Shown one piece after another: positions 47,901 through 61,501 of a DNA stretch of 64,000 nucleotides. Within the stretch, counting starts at the first letter, position 1, and each line of letters starts with the position of its first letter. This DNA is from Callaeas wilsoni (taxonomy: Eukaryota; Chordata; Aves; Passeriformes; Callaeidae), in assembly GCA_013398955.1 (NCBI GenBank), contig VWPU01017683.1, positions 1-64,000 on the forward strand, in the 5' to 3' direction. The notes under the pieces were generated by a model that was not told the origin of the DNA, ran no database searches, and saw only the letters and a list, made by a program, of their open reading frames with translations. A program made the translations under genes and the position numbers.

Positions 47901-50900
47901 CGTTTTTCTGCATTTCCTTCAGGAGTTGGAATGCTATTAATCTGAAAAGACTGAGGAAAGAGACATGGAAAATACACAGAACAAGAGGGAGATGCTGGAA
48001 GCACAGCCATGCAGTATGGGAGCTCCAGGCTGGTGACTGGCAGCTGCCTTTGCCAACATGGGAGGAATTATTTCGGAGCCACCAGAGCTGCCGTGCATGG
48101 GGGACACACCCAGTGCTTCCACACTGCTGCATCTGTGGCTGCCTCAGCACAGCCACCAGTGTGGGCCAGCCACCCCTGCCCAGGTGCCACGTGGCAGAAT
48201 AGGCAGCACTCAGACAGAACTGGCAGGGATGGGACAGGCAGTGCCAAGATTCTGGAGCATGAGATGGTCACAGTCCTGCTGCATGGCAACACTCAGGCCA
48301 AAGGTCAAATGGTTCGTGGGAACCTTCATCCACATCCCAGAGTTCCTTATTTAATTAATCATGTAAGTAAGTAATCTGAACAGGACGATATTCTCCTCTT
48401 AAATATTGAGATGCAAAACACCAACTTGCCCTCTCCCTGAGCTGCAGACAGCTGAGTGCTCACAGGACTGGCACTGAGCAGCTCTGGGCAACTGCTCAGC
48501 AATGCTGTAGCTCTGCAGCAGCTCCCAGGGATGGGAAGGGACTGACAGTGCTTGGTCACCCCTGCTGTGGCAGGAAAGGAGGGGACCTGTGGTTTCTGCT
48601 GTGCCGGGATCCAGCCCTTACTCCTCCAGACCCTCACACAATCTCACAATAAAGCACTTTGCATTTTTACACCCAAACCTCTCCTGTGGAGCTCCAAATC
48701 CAGCACATGCCATTTGCCCTCCTCCCATGTGTGCATGCATGTGTGCAGGGTATCACACACCCAAAAGTGCTCAGCAGCTTCTCTGGGTCTGAGGAGAGCC
48801 CAGGGGACCGTGGGCTGCCACGTGCAGCTGGAGCAGACCAGCTCAGGGACACTGCTGGGCACAGCATCCAACCTGCTCTTCTGTGTCAAGACCAAATTGG
48901 TACAATACTGAGTGCAAAATTTTTACATTAGTGAGGAAGTCAGAAGAGGCAGGAGTGGGATTTATTCCTCACTATCTCAGCAAACTGGGAGAACAAAATG
49001 TAGAACAGAAAACTGAGATATGCCACTCTGTTCTCCAGCCCTGATGCCACGGCTCTGGGGCACAGGGTGGGTTTGTAGCTGTTGATGCAGCTCCTGCCTG
49101 CAAACCAGAGTGCTGAAGCCAAGGACAGAGCAGGGGCATGACTCGTCTGACAGGTGCCTGTATCAGAGACTGGAGCTGAAAGCGTGGCTCCCAGCTGAGG
49201 GGAAGCAAAGTGGAAGCAGCAGTTAAGCCAAGTAACATATAAATGGCTCTCACCTCTCCTGAGTCCTGCCCAAACTCAGCAGCATGAGAGTCATTAAATT
49301 GCATCCAAACACAATGCTCTGATTAAAGCCAGTCTCCAGCAGGAAGATTTATCATCTCAATTACCAGCAGTGGACACAGCAGTCAAGGCCTCATCATTTT
49401 ACATGAGCAAAGAGGAAAACAGGAAGAGAATCACTAATATTAGCCCAAGGAAGGTAAACAGCTTGCGAGGGAGATGAAGATTTATCTGTGGAAACGCTTG
49501 GCCTGGTCCCAGGCCAGATTAGCTGAACAGCCCCCATGCTTCCTGCTGGCTGCCACGCTGTGAGGCCAAACACTCTGCTGGTCCCCGGCCGGCCGAGGCA
49601 GCTCCTGCTGGGGGTGCCTGGCTGGGGGGGGCACCCCTGGCCTGCTCCTCGTGCCAGAAGTGGGAAGCCCAGACAGCTCATGGGCACAAGCAGGCACCTT
49701 CTGCAGCTTTTCTTACTGCTTTCAGGGGCAAATACGCTCTGATATCCGCAGGTGGGACATAACCTGGACACGGCCTCTGCTGCAGCAGCAGCGGGCACCA
49801 GACAGGGCTCTCCAGGGTGGGGGCACAGCTCCTGTTTGGAGCTGCTCCAGCCCCACAGGCTGCCTGTGGGAACAAGTGTTCCCAGTGGGGCTGGCAGTCC
49901 TTCAGCCTGCAGCGGTCAAACCCTGCCCAGGACAGCCCTGCCAGCAGACCAGGAGGGCAGCTCAAGGAAGCCACAGGGATGCAACATCTTGTTGCAACAC
50001 ACTCCAAGGCATGTGACTGGTGCCATGGGAATCAACTGGACCCTGGCACCATGGGAATACAGTTGGTACAGTTTCCCACCAGCCCCAATGAACTGGGGCA
50101 CCAGGCACAATCCTGGGCTGCAGGACTCCCACTGGATTTGTTCCATTCCTCCCTCAAAGTTTGCATCTCACTGAGGAAAGAGAATATACGACCACTTGCC
50201 TCTGGTGGAGTTGGTGACGTCCAGCCCTGTGGCATCCAGCTGCACCCCACATGCCCATGGTGAGCACCACAGAGCCCTGCCAGCACCCCTGGCCTCAAGC
50301 ACCTGTGTGCTGGGAGCTGCACTGCTGGATGTGCTGATGCCAGCGTGCCCTGCATTCCATGCTCCCACTGCCACGGCTGATCCCTCTGCGCCAGGCACAT
50401 CCTGACAGCTGCTGCATGGCCCCGTTCTGAAACCCCTCCATCACTCAGAAGGCTGTACCTTTACAACTGCCCTTTCCGCCAGAGGATTCAGACATAAATT
50501 GTACTTTAAATTCAATATCAGTCATTAATATTTCATGATTACAAAACGTTAAGGATAATGTCACTGGGAAGAATGTCTGGGCAGCTAAAACGGATGAGTC
50601 AGAGCTCACCATGGGAGAAGTCAGAGCACTGAAGAGTCTCCCTGGCTTTTGAAGCAATCCACCCTGACAGGCTTCCCTGCCAGAGGGGAGCTGCAGCATT
50701 TACTGACTTGTTCTGAAATCCTAGCCACAGCGTGTAAATATTGTCCTTCTGATTCTTGTCACCTCACGTTTCCTCTGGATGCTGAGTTGTGCTGCAATGC
50801 CGCCATCCCCTCCTCCCTGCAGAGCCTCCCCATGGAGCCCCCAGTATGGGCCACAGCTTGGCAGTGGACCGCGCTCCCTGCGACGTGATCAGGCAGGACT

Positions 50901-51967
50901 CACATCATCACAGAGAGAGACTGGGATGCACCACGGAGCAAGAGATATCCCCTCGGGGCAGTGGGGGGGGTCTGGCCAGGGCCACTGACCCCTCCTCTCC
51001 CAGGGCCATGGGGCCTGTGCCCTTGTGTGGCCAGAGTGGGTGGCAGGATCTGCCCTCTGGGACCCGAGTCAGGCCTTGTCATGGCTCCTTGAACACGAAC
51101 AGCAGCTTCAACACTCAAGAATGAGCAAACATAGACTGTCTCAGAGTGAAGCCTGGGGAAGGCTCCTGCCCACAGACAGGCCTTGGCACATGTCAGCAGA
51201 GAGTGCTCTGCAGCCACAGCAGCTCCCTGGTACCCACTACAGGGCAGAGGCAGAGCACAGCGGGGCCCAGGCTACCCTGGTGACTTGCACATCCAAAATA
51301 TGGAAAACTTTGAAGAATAGGGCAATGCCTTTCTGTTTCCCAGCATTGTGCCTGGGACATTCTGCTCCCACAGTCCCTTCCCACTGCTGCAGCACCAGGA
51401 CCTCCCACCCATTCCTTCCGTGCCAAGCCTGCACCACCCCAAGCACACAGGAGGCATCCAGAGCTACAAACTCAGGTGCAGGTACAGTCTGTGAATCCCA
51501 AACACTGAGAGCTCTGGCAGAAGCAAGTGCTGACAGTCCCCCAGTGCCTCAGGGCTCCAGCTGACGGGACATCCATGCATGGCACATGACTGATCTGGGG
51601 GAGGCAGGTGACGTGAGCTCAGCCCCCCGGGAGCCCCCGGTGCTGCTCAGCAGGTGTGAGTGCAGGGAGCGAACTGCGCAGGGATGACTGGCAGAGATGG
51701 CACTGAGATAACACAAATTTGATTAGTGTTCATCAAATATACTATTCGACCATGCTCCCTTATTAATGCTCGACTCAGGAAGAGTATTTTTAGGTTGTCT
51801 AGGGAGATGTCAGACTCAGTGCTGCTGCATTTATTTTTCTTTTTTACTTCAGTGTAGATTAACACTTGTGCCTTGGCCACCCCTGCAATGACAGCACCCA
51901 TATCCCTTCTCCTGGCCCACTCCAGTTCTGCACAGACTCTGCTCCACGCAGCATTCCTCCATCTCAC

Positions 51968-52104
51968 CTGCTTCCATGGCCAGGACAGTGATGTTGTGCC
52001 ACCCCGCTGTCTCCCGGTCCAGGACCTTTCCTGTCACAATAGCACCTGTTTTGGCATCGATGTCAAAGATCCTCTCAGCATCCGTGCTGCGGTCGATGGC
52101 GTAC
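51968..52104 (-). CDS. CDH22: CDH22 137-bp exon: core of EC4
   Basis: The acceptor is CCTGGTCACAG and the donor GCAG|GTGAGA, giving 137 bp, the usual size. Translation is YAIDRSTDAERIFDIDAKTG, then AIVTGKVLDRETAGWHNITV and LAMEA. FDIDAKTG and the LDRE motif are the conserved internal calcium-site and strand motifs of a cadherin repeat. HNITV carries an N-glycosylation sequon (NIT). The exon joins in frame to the flanking exons: the arginine CG|G precedes Tyr, and the final G starts the Asp of the next exon. Confidence -1.
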
Positions 52105-55100
52105 CTGTGACCAGGCAAAAGGGGAAACCGTGAGCAGCTGGATGTGCCAAGCCCACCCTTACCACCAGCCCCAGGAGTACTGGAATCTAACACCACAGGC
52201 CTTGTATCACTGCTCTCCTTGTCCTGTGCTGCAGCATGGTACAGGAAGGCCACGTTTCTACCAGGCTGCAAGCCCAGAGCCTTCAACTAAAATCAAAGTG
52301 TGGCTTTTGGTGCATAAAGTGGAACTGTGCACAGACTTTGGACAAGGGGAAAAACCTGCTCTGATGGGAACCTTATGCTCTGGATAGACAGAGCAACACA
52401 GAAATTGTGGGCTGTAACTTCACTCGTGGCTCTGGGAAGCTTCAGCGCTGTAGGTTCAGGAAAAGCATGTACCAAACTGAAGGTGGGCACCCCTGCTTGA
52501 GGAGCCCATCTCACCTCCTACCCTCTCTCCTGCTCCTGCCACTGCATCCACCCAAGTGAGAGACCCAGAGGGCAGCACACAGCAGGCTGTAAGCCAGATC
52601 TGCAGACACCTCTGTTGCAGCTACAGCTGGCACAAAGCACAGGGTCTGGACTGAACCTGTGCAACAGGCGCAGCAATCCTGGTGGCAGAGCAGTGGGCAG
52701 CAGCCAGCATCCCCCCATCAACACAGCACATCATGCCAGCAGCCCCAAGATTTGCCCTATCTTGAGCTTCCCAGTCCCACAAGCAACTGATGAGCTCCTC
52801 CAGCTCCTCAGCAGAGATCACAGGCAGCTCTCACTCTGCTCCTTCAGCTGCTCCAGCGCTGCCCCAAACAGCCCCTCCTGAGGATGGAATCCATGTACTC
52901 CCTGGGCCACCTCCAGAGAGCATGATTCCCACTTCTCCCCAAGGGCAACCCCACAGCTCACGAGGAGTCAGACGCCAGGTTTAGCCCTGAGCCTTCACCA
53001 GGACACCACAAATCCATGCATGTCCCAGTGGCATGTCCTGCATTTCCAACCATTACACATGGAATGAAGCAAGCCAACATTAAATCAGGGCACAATGAGA
53101 TGTGAGCTCCTGGGGGAAGGGACTGGAAGGGAAGTCTGATCCAGCTGAGGCCGTCCAGCACAGCCGTAGCACAAATAACACAAACCACCACTGCAATCAG
53201 AATTAGAAATCCAGAAGGCCTGCAAATCACAAACAATACAGCATAATGTTATTGTGTACAGCATCTTTCACACACACTGAATCCCAGAGTGCTTCACAGA
53301 ATTAAATAATACAAGACAGCAAAGAGTACAAAGGATAAATTACCAAAAGGAGGGCTGAGAATAAATTAAAGCCTTCAGTCACGTGTCCAACCACAGAAGG
53401 AAGATAAATGTAGGGACAAAGAAAACTGGAAAGCTGGCGAGGTAGGACTGAGAGGCCACACTGGACAGGAGCAGAGCAGGACGGGCTTCAGGCTAGCAGG
53501 GGGTTCAGGACAGGAGAAGTGCTCTGCATGCTGCAGAGCAGTTTTCCAGCTGTGGGTCCATCATCCACATGGCTCACAGCCAAGGAATATCAGCTCACTT
53601 TCTTCATGCAAGGATGACCATAGATGGCCCTGTGCTGTTCTGCCCCATGCCCTGGGACAGGACCAGCTGCAGATGGGAGTGCCTCTGGCAGAGCCCCTGA
53701 CCATCCACACAGCTCCATCTCTGATGGAGGCACACACAAAAGCATTCCTACGCTGTTTAACATGTTATACAGTACCAGATTACATTCCCTAGCTCTCTCC
53801 CTTTCAGACAGATGGGGAGATGAGAGAGTAAATACAACAGCACTTGCTTGTAGCCAAACAAAAACATTCAAAAGTCACTATTTAAACTGCACTTGCACCC
53901 AGCCACCATCTAGTACTTATTCAGTTGACTTCCTCCTCCCCCCTGGCATCTAGAAGTGATGGACATCTCTCACACAAAGCCAGGTACAAGTTCATGTATC
54001 TCAAAACCAGCTACTAGGGACTGCCTGCATTTTCTGCCCCAACTCCTAGCTGGCAGCACAGCTTTTACAGGCACACAGCCAACTCCAAAAGGGACAGTGA
54101 CACTGTCTTGGCATGTACTGCAGCCTCTCATCCACTCTCTGTTCACTCACTGCAAAGGAAAAGGAGAGATCTGGCCACTCTGAATTGTACAAATCAGTCT
54201 GATATTCTGCTGGAAAGAGGAACAGAAACTGAGATGACAACACCTAATACCTTTCCAATAGCATAAGTAATTCTACATAACTGCCTCCCTTGTTCTCCCA
54301 CGTCACCTGACCTCGAACACGTCCTGCCTTCCACTCCACTTTTTCATACTGTTAAGTTCAAGATGGTACTTCACCCTCCGCATGGCTTCCCTGCCTCTCA
54401 GATAAGGACATGCCTGTTTTGATCACACTTCTGTCATTGCTGCATAAACAGAGACATCTGCAAAAAATATCCACACAGAAAAACCCAGTTAGTGATGGGA
54501 GACACCCTCAAGCCTGGACACAGCTGACAGGGCTGCCTGCCTGGCCAGAGGGCAGGAGGATGGCAGGGAGTGTTCAGTGTAATGCCACTGGGAACCTGTT
54601 CTTACACTTGTCGTCGCTTTGCTGCTGAGGTTTTCTTCCGTCCTTTCTGAATGGTCTGTTAAAGACACGCTGCCTGTACCCCATGGCCAGGCACAAACCA
54701 AACCACAACTCTGATGCCTTTTTCACCACTACTACAGAGAGCTGTCACCTTCTTAGCACTGCCCCAGGGAAGGAGACAGATCAGCACACTGCCTTGGCAC
54801 GGCTGACCCTGCTGCCACTCACTGTGACTCCAGAGGTGGCCAATCCAGGTGGGTCTGCAGCTCTCTGGAGGTGCCAAAGGCCATGGATGCAATGGAGCAC
54901 TCGGTGGGTGTGGGAGCTGGGGACTGAGAGGGTGGCACAGGGATGTCCATCCAGCCCCAAAAGCACAGCCATAACCTGCTCAGAGCTGCAGATCCCACGA
55001 CAGACCTCATCTTCCAACTGCCTCCATCTCACCCCATGCTGGAGCGAGCAGCGCTTTGCTGTGCTCACTCACATAATTTTGTGCAATACAACCTTCACCA

Positions 55101-58100
55101 CCAGCCTCTCCGCTTCTACTCCAGTTTCATATTCACCCATCCCACTGAAGTCAAATGGTGCTTCTCACCTGGGAAGAGGCAGCATTTAATCCCTCATCCT
55201 CCAGGTACTCAGAGACAGGACCTATGCTCATCTCTCCTGCAGCTGGCTGGTGCTCCGTGTCTGGAACCGCAGTCCCCAGCTCTGATTGGGATGCGGACCT
55301 TGTACTCCATTTCCCTCTCTTCCTGCTGGCACTGCCTGTTGGTTTGGATGTTACAAGTGACTGTTTAATTTCGACAGCTTTCGCGGTGCTCATCTTTCCC
55401 ATGAATGCATTTCTCAAGCAGTTTGTTTCACTTCTCCCCCGAACACAACAAGAAGCACATTTTATGCCATGTGTTTTGTTAATAGGGAGCTTTTCAAACA
55501 CTGTATGAAAAGCTTTTTGTTGTGTTTGTTTTTTCCTCCTCTCCCTTTTGTATTGAAGCAGGTTGTAGTTCTTGCTGTGCTCTTGGAGTCTATAAAATGC
55601 CCATGTCCAACACGTGTCTCTGGATTTGGTGAATGCCAAACAAGAATATCTCTGAGAACCTTAAATCCCAAGCAACATCTTCCCAGTGCTGATAAAGCCT
55701 GGAATGCACACAATCAGAGCACAGGCTCCCACTGCAGAGACAGAAACAAAAGGCTCCCATACAAACAGCCTTACACACACAGACAGTCTATCACTGTGTT
55801 ACTTCATACAATGGCTCAGCTGAGAAAAACTGCACTGTGCCCAGAAAACACACAGCTAAAGCCAAAAAACCAACTGGAAACTAATTTTTTTCTGAAAAAG
55901 AACAGTTCCAGCCTTTGATAGGCAAAAAAAGAACCGGACCTTTAGGAGGGCATTTCCCACACTGGTACCACAGAAGGTTTTGTGCCCCACAGAGGGTTCA
56001 TACAGCCACTTGGCCATGCTGAGCTCAGCACGGCTCCCTGCTCATGCACTGGTGTCACCAGGAGGGTGTTTTTCTCTTGAGAGGTGGTGTGATCTCTGGG
56101 TGCCCTCTCATACCCAAGGCAAGCAGCTGCCAGGGGCTCTGCAGCCAATGTGCACCTGGAGTGAGGCAGAGAGGAGGTGCCTCAGGGACACCCCTTCAGT
56201 CCTCACATCTTTGTAAGAGGTCACTGCGACCCAGTCCAGCTTGTGTGAAGGGATTTGTTCTCAAACCTAGTGGCCACATCCTGTGGGACATGTGTATCAC
56301 CAGGAGGGCAGGGGAACGTCAGGCTAGAATGTGCCTCTGGCAGTTGCTTTGGGCAGCGCAGCAGGAGTCACACAGCCTTGTTCGTGCTGGCCTGGGGCTG
56401 GAAACAAAAAGCCAAGGGCACCTCCCTTCCCATTTGGCTAAAACACCTCCCAAACCTCGTTACTGGCAGCCTGTTGTCAGCAGGACCTGGAAACCCTGAC
56501 AGAGCTGATTTCTGCTCTGCTGTCCCTGGCAATCCTTGTTCTTTCCTGCCTCAAGGGGAGAGTGCATCTCGACATAACAGGAAGTTGTGGCTCTCCCCTA
56601 TTTACAGGCAGAGCCAACACACAGACTCGAGCCCAGGAGAGCAGCCAGTGCAGAAGCACAGCCGTGCCTCTGCTCCCACCTCTGGCAGATGAGGAGCAGG
56701 AAGTTAAAGGGATCCACTGAACTGCAGCAACTTCAAAGAGTTCATACCAACTTCAAGGCGATGAGGATCAAATGCTGGTCATGCCGTCAGGACCAGGTGC
56801 TCTCTAATGTATCAGAGGTGAAGTACAAGTGCTGGCTTCTTGTGACTGTACTTCCAAGCAGCACACTTGAATCAAGAGGTGACTTACTGCCGTCTCCTGC
56901 TGACGGGTTAGTGTCACATCCTGGTGCTGCAGGGTGCTGGCATTAATGTCTGTGCACCGCTTTGAAGCTGTGAACAGCTGCCTACGCAGCAAAGTATTTT
57001 ATTAAATTACCTGGCTAGCCAGAGGACAGGGAAGCAGCAGAGATCCAACTGTACCTTCCTCTTGCATTGGTGCTGCATCAGCACGACCAATATCAACCTG
57101 CAGCTCCACTTGGTACATGTTAAAACGGCTGTGAAGGCTCACCCCGCTGCACTGCCACTGCTCATGACAGCAGGGACTGCCAGCACAGGGGGAGTGAAGG
57201 GGTGAGTGAAGTCCCACAGGGGAGCATGGGGGACACAAGATGAGCTACCTGCCTGGGGATAGCTGGAGGCAGGACACGTATTTGAATGCATCAAGCTTGA
57301 CAAGGGAAAACACATGGCAATTCCCAAGCTGCAGCAGATGCCTGGGAGTCCTGCTGGCTGGGCCCTGGTGTCTGAGCACGAGGCATTGCCTTGCCAGCAC
57401 TGAGCTCACTGTAGGAAAGACTCCCAAAGCAAAGTTTGGGCTCTCACCATCTTGCTCCTGCCCAGTACTTGAATCTGCTTCTCTCTGGTCCAAGTCTCCC
57501 TTGCCTTCTGCACAGCATTAAGAGCCTCCTTCCACTGATTTCTTTTGGTCTGTCTGCAAACAATGCAGCAAGCTCCACAGGGAAGCAGCACAAAGAACAA
57601 GAAAAAACAAGAATAAGAATAGTTCTGTCCCCAAGGTCCCTTTTCTACAATTACAGATCAGAAAAGAAAATCTATGTTCTGCAGCACTGCTAGAAACAGT
57701 CAAGTGAAAAAGCACATGCACACGTGCATGCACACAGGTATGTGGACACACCACTCTCCTGAAGGGTGTGAGCTGACAGCCACATGTCAGGGGCAGCAAA
57801 GAAAGAAATCAGACACATAGCCTGACTGGAGAGGGACTGGAGAGTCACAGGAGAAGGTGAGCAGAGGTGTGTTGAGGACACATTCAGCACTCTGCACCCA
57901 CTAGTGCAAGTGGTGCAGCACTCACATACACAGTTCCTGGCACACCAAGGATTTCATTCACATTCCCCCCAAAGTCAATTTTGAGCATCCAGCTTTGTGA
58001 CACAGTACTCTCTGCTAGCTGCCAGGCATCTGTAGATGGCAGCTTTCCATGTGTAAATGCATTTCTGAGCTTTCTAACCATCACAGTCTTTGTTTCCATG

Positions 58101-59102
58101 AGGATCAGGACCCCACCATGAAACAGTGTGTCTCCCATGGCTGCACTGCCCTGAGCTCAGTGCCCCAAACAGGCACTGGGGGACATCACTGAATGCAACC
58201 AAGTTCTGTAACTGAGACGTCTCTGGCCTGTTCCCCTCCACCCCACATCCCTATCCCTGTCCTTCCTGGTCTGTTGCTGCGGGGCTGACTCCCTGCAGAG
58301 CTCTCAGTCAAAGCCAGTGCTGCTCCCTGGAAGTGAGCGGCTCCACGGGCGCCTGCAGCCCCGCCGGCACCTGGCACCAGAACACACATTTCAAGGAAAT
58401 TTTCCACACGTTAAGGATGTTTTCTGAACACCAGATTTCCAACCCAACTGCTCGTGACTCAGGCCAGTTGGCAGGACCAGAAGGCTGCTTTGTGCCTCAG
58501 GTAATAACAATTTAACAAGGTAACAATCTCTTTAGCCACAAATTAAATGGAAATGGGAAATGTCCTGTGCAGATAAGCTGCTGCCTGGATTATGTCCCCT
58601 GCCCAAATATAAACTCCTCTGATCTTTGATCCTATGCACACATGCACGCACACCCAGCCAGGCTGTGGCTCTGCAACTCCCAAGCCTCACCTCATTTATC
58701 ACCCTTCACCACTGTCCTCCTGTCACTCCTGGCGTCTGGCCTGTGCCAGGTACCACTGCAGATACCTTGCTGTCAGCAGCAAGGACACGCGAGCATCACC
58801 CAGCCACCTTCCCTGACACTCCCTTGCACTCACAAACCCATCACCTGTCAGTGACATACCTGTCGCCTGAGACACTGCTGCCCTTGCTTGTGCACAGGCT
58901 GCCACTCACCTGCCAGCTGCCTCTCCCACGAGACACTCACACACTTGGCCACACATGCAGCACTTGCCACTTTTATCTGCACTCTCCCACCTCCTCTGTC
59001 CCAGCCATGGCCACAAGCCCTCTCAGGCCACATGTCCCTTGCAGGTGACCCCATGCCCACTGCTGGAAGGGGGATGATGTGAGGTTCGGACGGCCGCTTT
59101 AC
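52105..59102 (-). other. CDH22: CDH22 intron (6998 bp)
   Basis: The donor is GTAAAG and the acceptor GGTCACAG. It contains the possible ancient repeat at 53231-53420 and AT-rich patches near 55340-55640 and 57590-57700. A minus-strand open frame at 55151-55639 has no recognised domain and is taken as chance. Confidence -1.
53231..53420. repeat. Possible ancient interspersed repeat
   Basis: The stretch CATCTTTCACACACACTGAA, then CCCAGAGTGCTTCACAGAAT with TAAATAATACAAGACAGC, resembles old vertebrate dispersed repeats that contain a 'cccaaagcgctttacaa' core. The resemblance is from memory only and the family is not identified. It is AT-rich and sits in the intron between the 254-bp and 137-bp exons. 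Confidence -1.
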
Positions 59103-59356
59103 CGGACAGGGTGGTTCGCTGTGTCTGGGTCCAGGGCAGTGACCACCCCCACGACAGATCCCACATGTGCATCCTCCTGGACCTCCATCAGGTTGGAGGG
59201 GGGCCGGAACTCAGGGGGCTCGTCGACGTCCAGCACTGAGACCCGCACGATGGTCTGGTCCCGAAAGGTGCCCAGGTCCACGAACCGTGGGTCCACGAAC
59301 TTGTTGAGGGCCTCCACCACGACAGTGTGCACTTTTTTTGACTCGTAGTCAAGAGG
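59103..59356 (-). CDS. CDH22: CDH22 254-bp exon: end of EC3 and start of EC4
   Basis: The acceptor is CTTGTCCCAG and the donor TCCG|GTAAAG, giving 254 bp, the conserved length. The product begins PLDYESKKVHTVVVEALNKF and continues VDPRFVDLGTFRDQTIVRV. The linker LDVDEPPEF joins EC3 to EC4, with DVDEPP being the type II form of DxNDN. EC4 then starts RPPSNLMEVQEDAHVGSVVG and runs to DPDTANHPV. The donor GTAAAG is slightly weaker than consensus but the phase fits exactly. Confidence -1.
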
Positions 59357-60193
59357 CTGGGACAAGGGAAGAGGTAAGCCACAGCAAGCCAAAGGAGCCC
59401 CGCTGCTGCCCCTTTCTTCACCAGAGACATCAGGGCAGCACTAGAGCCACTAAAGCCACCTGCTCCCAAGCAGTGCCCCTGTAGCAGCCTGGGGGCTTCT
59501 GCTTTGCCCTTCTGCCAGCAGCACCCACACCAAGGAGGCAGGAGGAAGCAGAAGCCTCCAGCCCACTCCCCTCAGGGCCCTCAACAGGGTACCCAGCCTG
59601 TGAGAAGCCAGGATTCACTGGGAAGATAGTGCTGTGTGTGCTGCACATGAGCAAGTTTCGATCATTAATCACCCCGCTCTTATTTCTACAGAGCAGGCAA
59701 GCTGCATACAGTGGCCTTGAAGAACAATCATTCTTTCCTGCCTGCACCAAGTATTTGCTTGATTGTTTTTGCCACCAAAAGCAGATACAGTTAAAGTGCT
59801 GCTGGTCAGGTACAGGAATTAGGTGGGCATTTTTCTCCTCTAACAGGTGCTATCAATAACAGCTGTAAGCATTCCTCTCTGTAGTCCTATGCATGGTGTC
59901 TCCTCTGCACAGCTCACTGCTTCACTGCCACCCCCAAGCCATCCTGGGGGACTCCAGCAGGCACTCTGTGCTGCTCCTTTTCAGCCTTTCCTCCCAGACA
60001 CAGCCCTGCGTTTTGCCATCCAGGCAGAGCAGAGACAGGTCTCTCCCTGCATCAGCAAGCACAAAAATGCAACTGCTACTGCTAGAGCAGCACTCAGAGC
60101 ATTTTCTTCAACTCAGATTCAGCAGGAGCAGACCCCAAAGGAAAGGGTCCTCCTAGGGACCTGTGCCCTCCCTACTCAATCAACACTTCTCAC
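59357..60193 (-). other. CDH22: CDH22 intron (837 bp)
   Basis: The donor is GTGAGA and the acceptor CTTGTCCCAG. Nothing else was recognised. Confidence -1.
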
Positions 60194-60381
60194 CTTCTGT
60201 ACCGTGATGACAGCCTCTTGGGTGTTGCTGTCCGTGGTGACTTTGAACATCTCCACCCCTTCCTCATCTTTCACTTGATACGTCATGTCCGTGTTCTCCC
60301 CGACGTCAGAGTCCTCTGCCTTCACCCTCCCGATGGCAGTGCCCACGGGGGCCGTTTCGACAATGCTGAACTGATACATCT
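60194..60381 (-). CDS. CDH22: CDH22 188-bp exon: main part of EC3
   Basis: The acceptor is TTTCTCCTCCAG and the donor AGAAG|GTGAGA, giving 188 bp as in other type II cadherins. Translation begins MYQFSIVETAPVGTAIGRV and continues KAEDSDVGENTDMTYQVKDE, then FKVTTDSNTQEAVITVQK. MYQFS, ETAPVGT, a DSDVGENTDM calcium-site loop and a VITVQK strand before PLDYE are the classical EC3 signature. The lysine before MYQ is split with the preceding exon as A|AG. Confidence -1.
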
Positions 60382-61333
60382 CTGGAGGAGAAATAGGTAC
60401 CAAGGTCAGTGCTTCTGCCTTAGAACCGGCCCCAGCCTCCACACACCTCCCTGGGGCACCTTTGGGCTGTGAGGGTTGCTCAAACCCCACCGTGTCTACA
60501 GTCCAGAATGCCCCAACAGGAGAAGTAAATACACCAACCAAAAACAAGGGCTGAGGGAAGACAAGTGGGAAGCACTGACATTCCAGGTGTTGTGTGAAGT
60601 AAGGGCTGATTTCTCCTGCATGGACACTGCCCTGCAATCAGTGCTCTCATTCCTTGCAAAGATTCCTTTGCAATTTCTGATTTCTAGGAGATGCAGCCTA
60701 AGAGCTGAGCCTCCTCCAGCTGCAGCTGCTTCCCTGGCCTGCCAGGCTCCACAGTTGGAGTGCACTGCAGAGCCCTCAGAGCCCACTCCTCGCAGCAGGA
60801 TCGCCCTGCACCTTGTTTGGGGAGGGTCCCAGATCAGACACCAGCACCAGCCACAGGCCATTAGCAGCAAGCTGGAAAACAGAGCTGTGCTGTGACAAGG
60901 CTGCTGCCCCTGAGCAGTGTCACTGTCCTCGAACTGGGGCAAGGGTGTGACAGGCTCTCACACAGCAGCCAGGAGGGGCCAGGCCAGCAGCCAAGTCCCT
61001 GCCCCAGCTCCCAGGGGACAGCAGCATGGTGGACCTTGCTGGATTCCAGCTGCTTGGGGAGGGCTCAGGAAAGGGCCAGCTCTGCTCTCCTACCACGCAA
61101 GCCATGCTTGCTTCCAGGACCTGCACTGGAGCAGGGATCTGGCACCCGCTGTGCTGCCAGGCAGGGACGCATTCTGACCCAGGCCAGGAGCTGAGCATGC
61201 CGTGGTGCTTTGGTATTGTCACCCTGCCAGCAGCTGGAGTGGCCAAGCTGGCTCAGCCTGCAGGTTCCATCCCACCAGCCACAGGGAACCAGGACACGCT
61301 TCGGTGCCCACCCCCATCACCAGCGGGACTTAC
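60382..61333 (-). other. CDH22: CDH22 intron (952 bp)
   Basis: The donor is GTAAGT and the acceptor TTTCTCCTCCAG. Nothing else was recognised. Confidence -1.
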
Positions 61334-61501
61334 TCTGAGGGAAGCGTGGTGGGTTGTCGTTGACATCAGTGACTACGATGGTGACCGTGGTGGATCCGGA
61401 CAGGCCACCCAGCTGCCCTGCCATGTCTGTTGCACGGATCACCACCTCGTAGCGGTCCTGTGTCTCGCGGTCCAGGTCTGCCACAGCTGTCCGGATCACA
61501 C
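61334..61501 (-). CDS. CDH22: CDH22 168-bp exon: end of EC2 and EC2-EC3 linker
   Basis: The acceptor is GGTTTCCAG and the donor CAGA|GTAAGT, giving 168 bp, the conserved size. The product reads [20 protein letters not shown], then [19 protein letters not shown] and [20 protein letters not shown], the ATDMAGQ loop and the calcium linker [11 protein letters not shown] identify the second half of EC2. The first codon (Gly) is split 1+2 with an exon not present here. That missing exon should be the 120-bp exon containing the DADDP region. It is the most 5' CDH22 exon found in the window. Confidence -1.

Larger units (their letters stand above)
44982..51967 (-). other. CDH22: CDH22 intron (6986 bp)
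   Basis: The donor is GTGAGA and the acceptor CTGTTTCAG. It contains AT-rich candidate elements at 46060-46300 and 47700-47900, a polypurine tract at 46492-46556 and a further AT-rich stretch at 50450-50780. No embedded exon was recognised. Confidence -1.

Noticed and set aside
55151..55639. Minus-strand open frame of 162 codons in a CDH22 intron
   Set aside because: No known family motif, no splice sites in phase with the flanking cadherin exons, and length within chance expectation.
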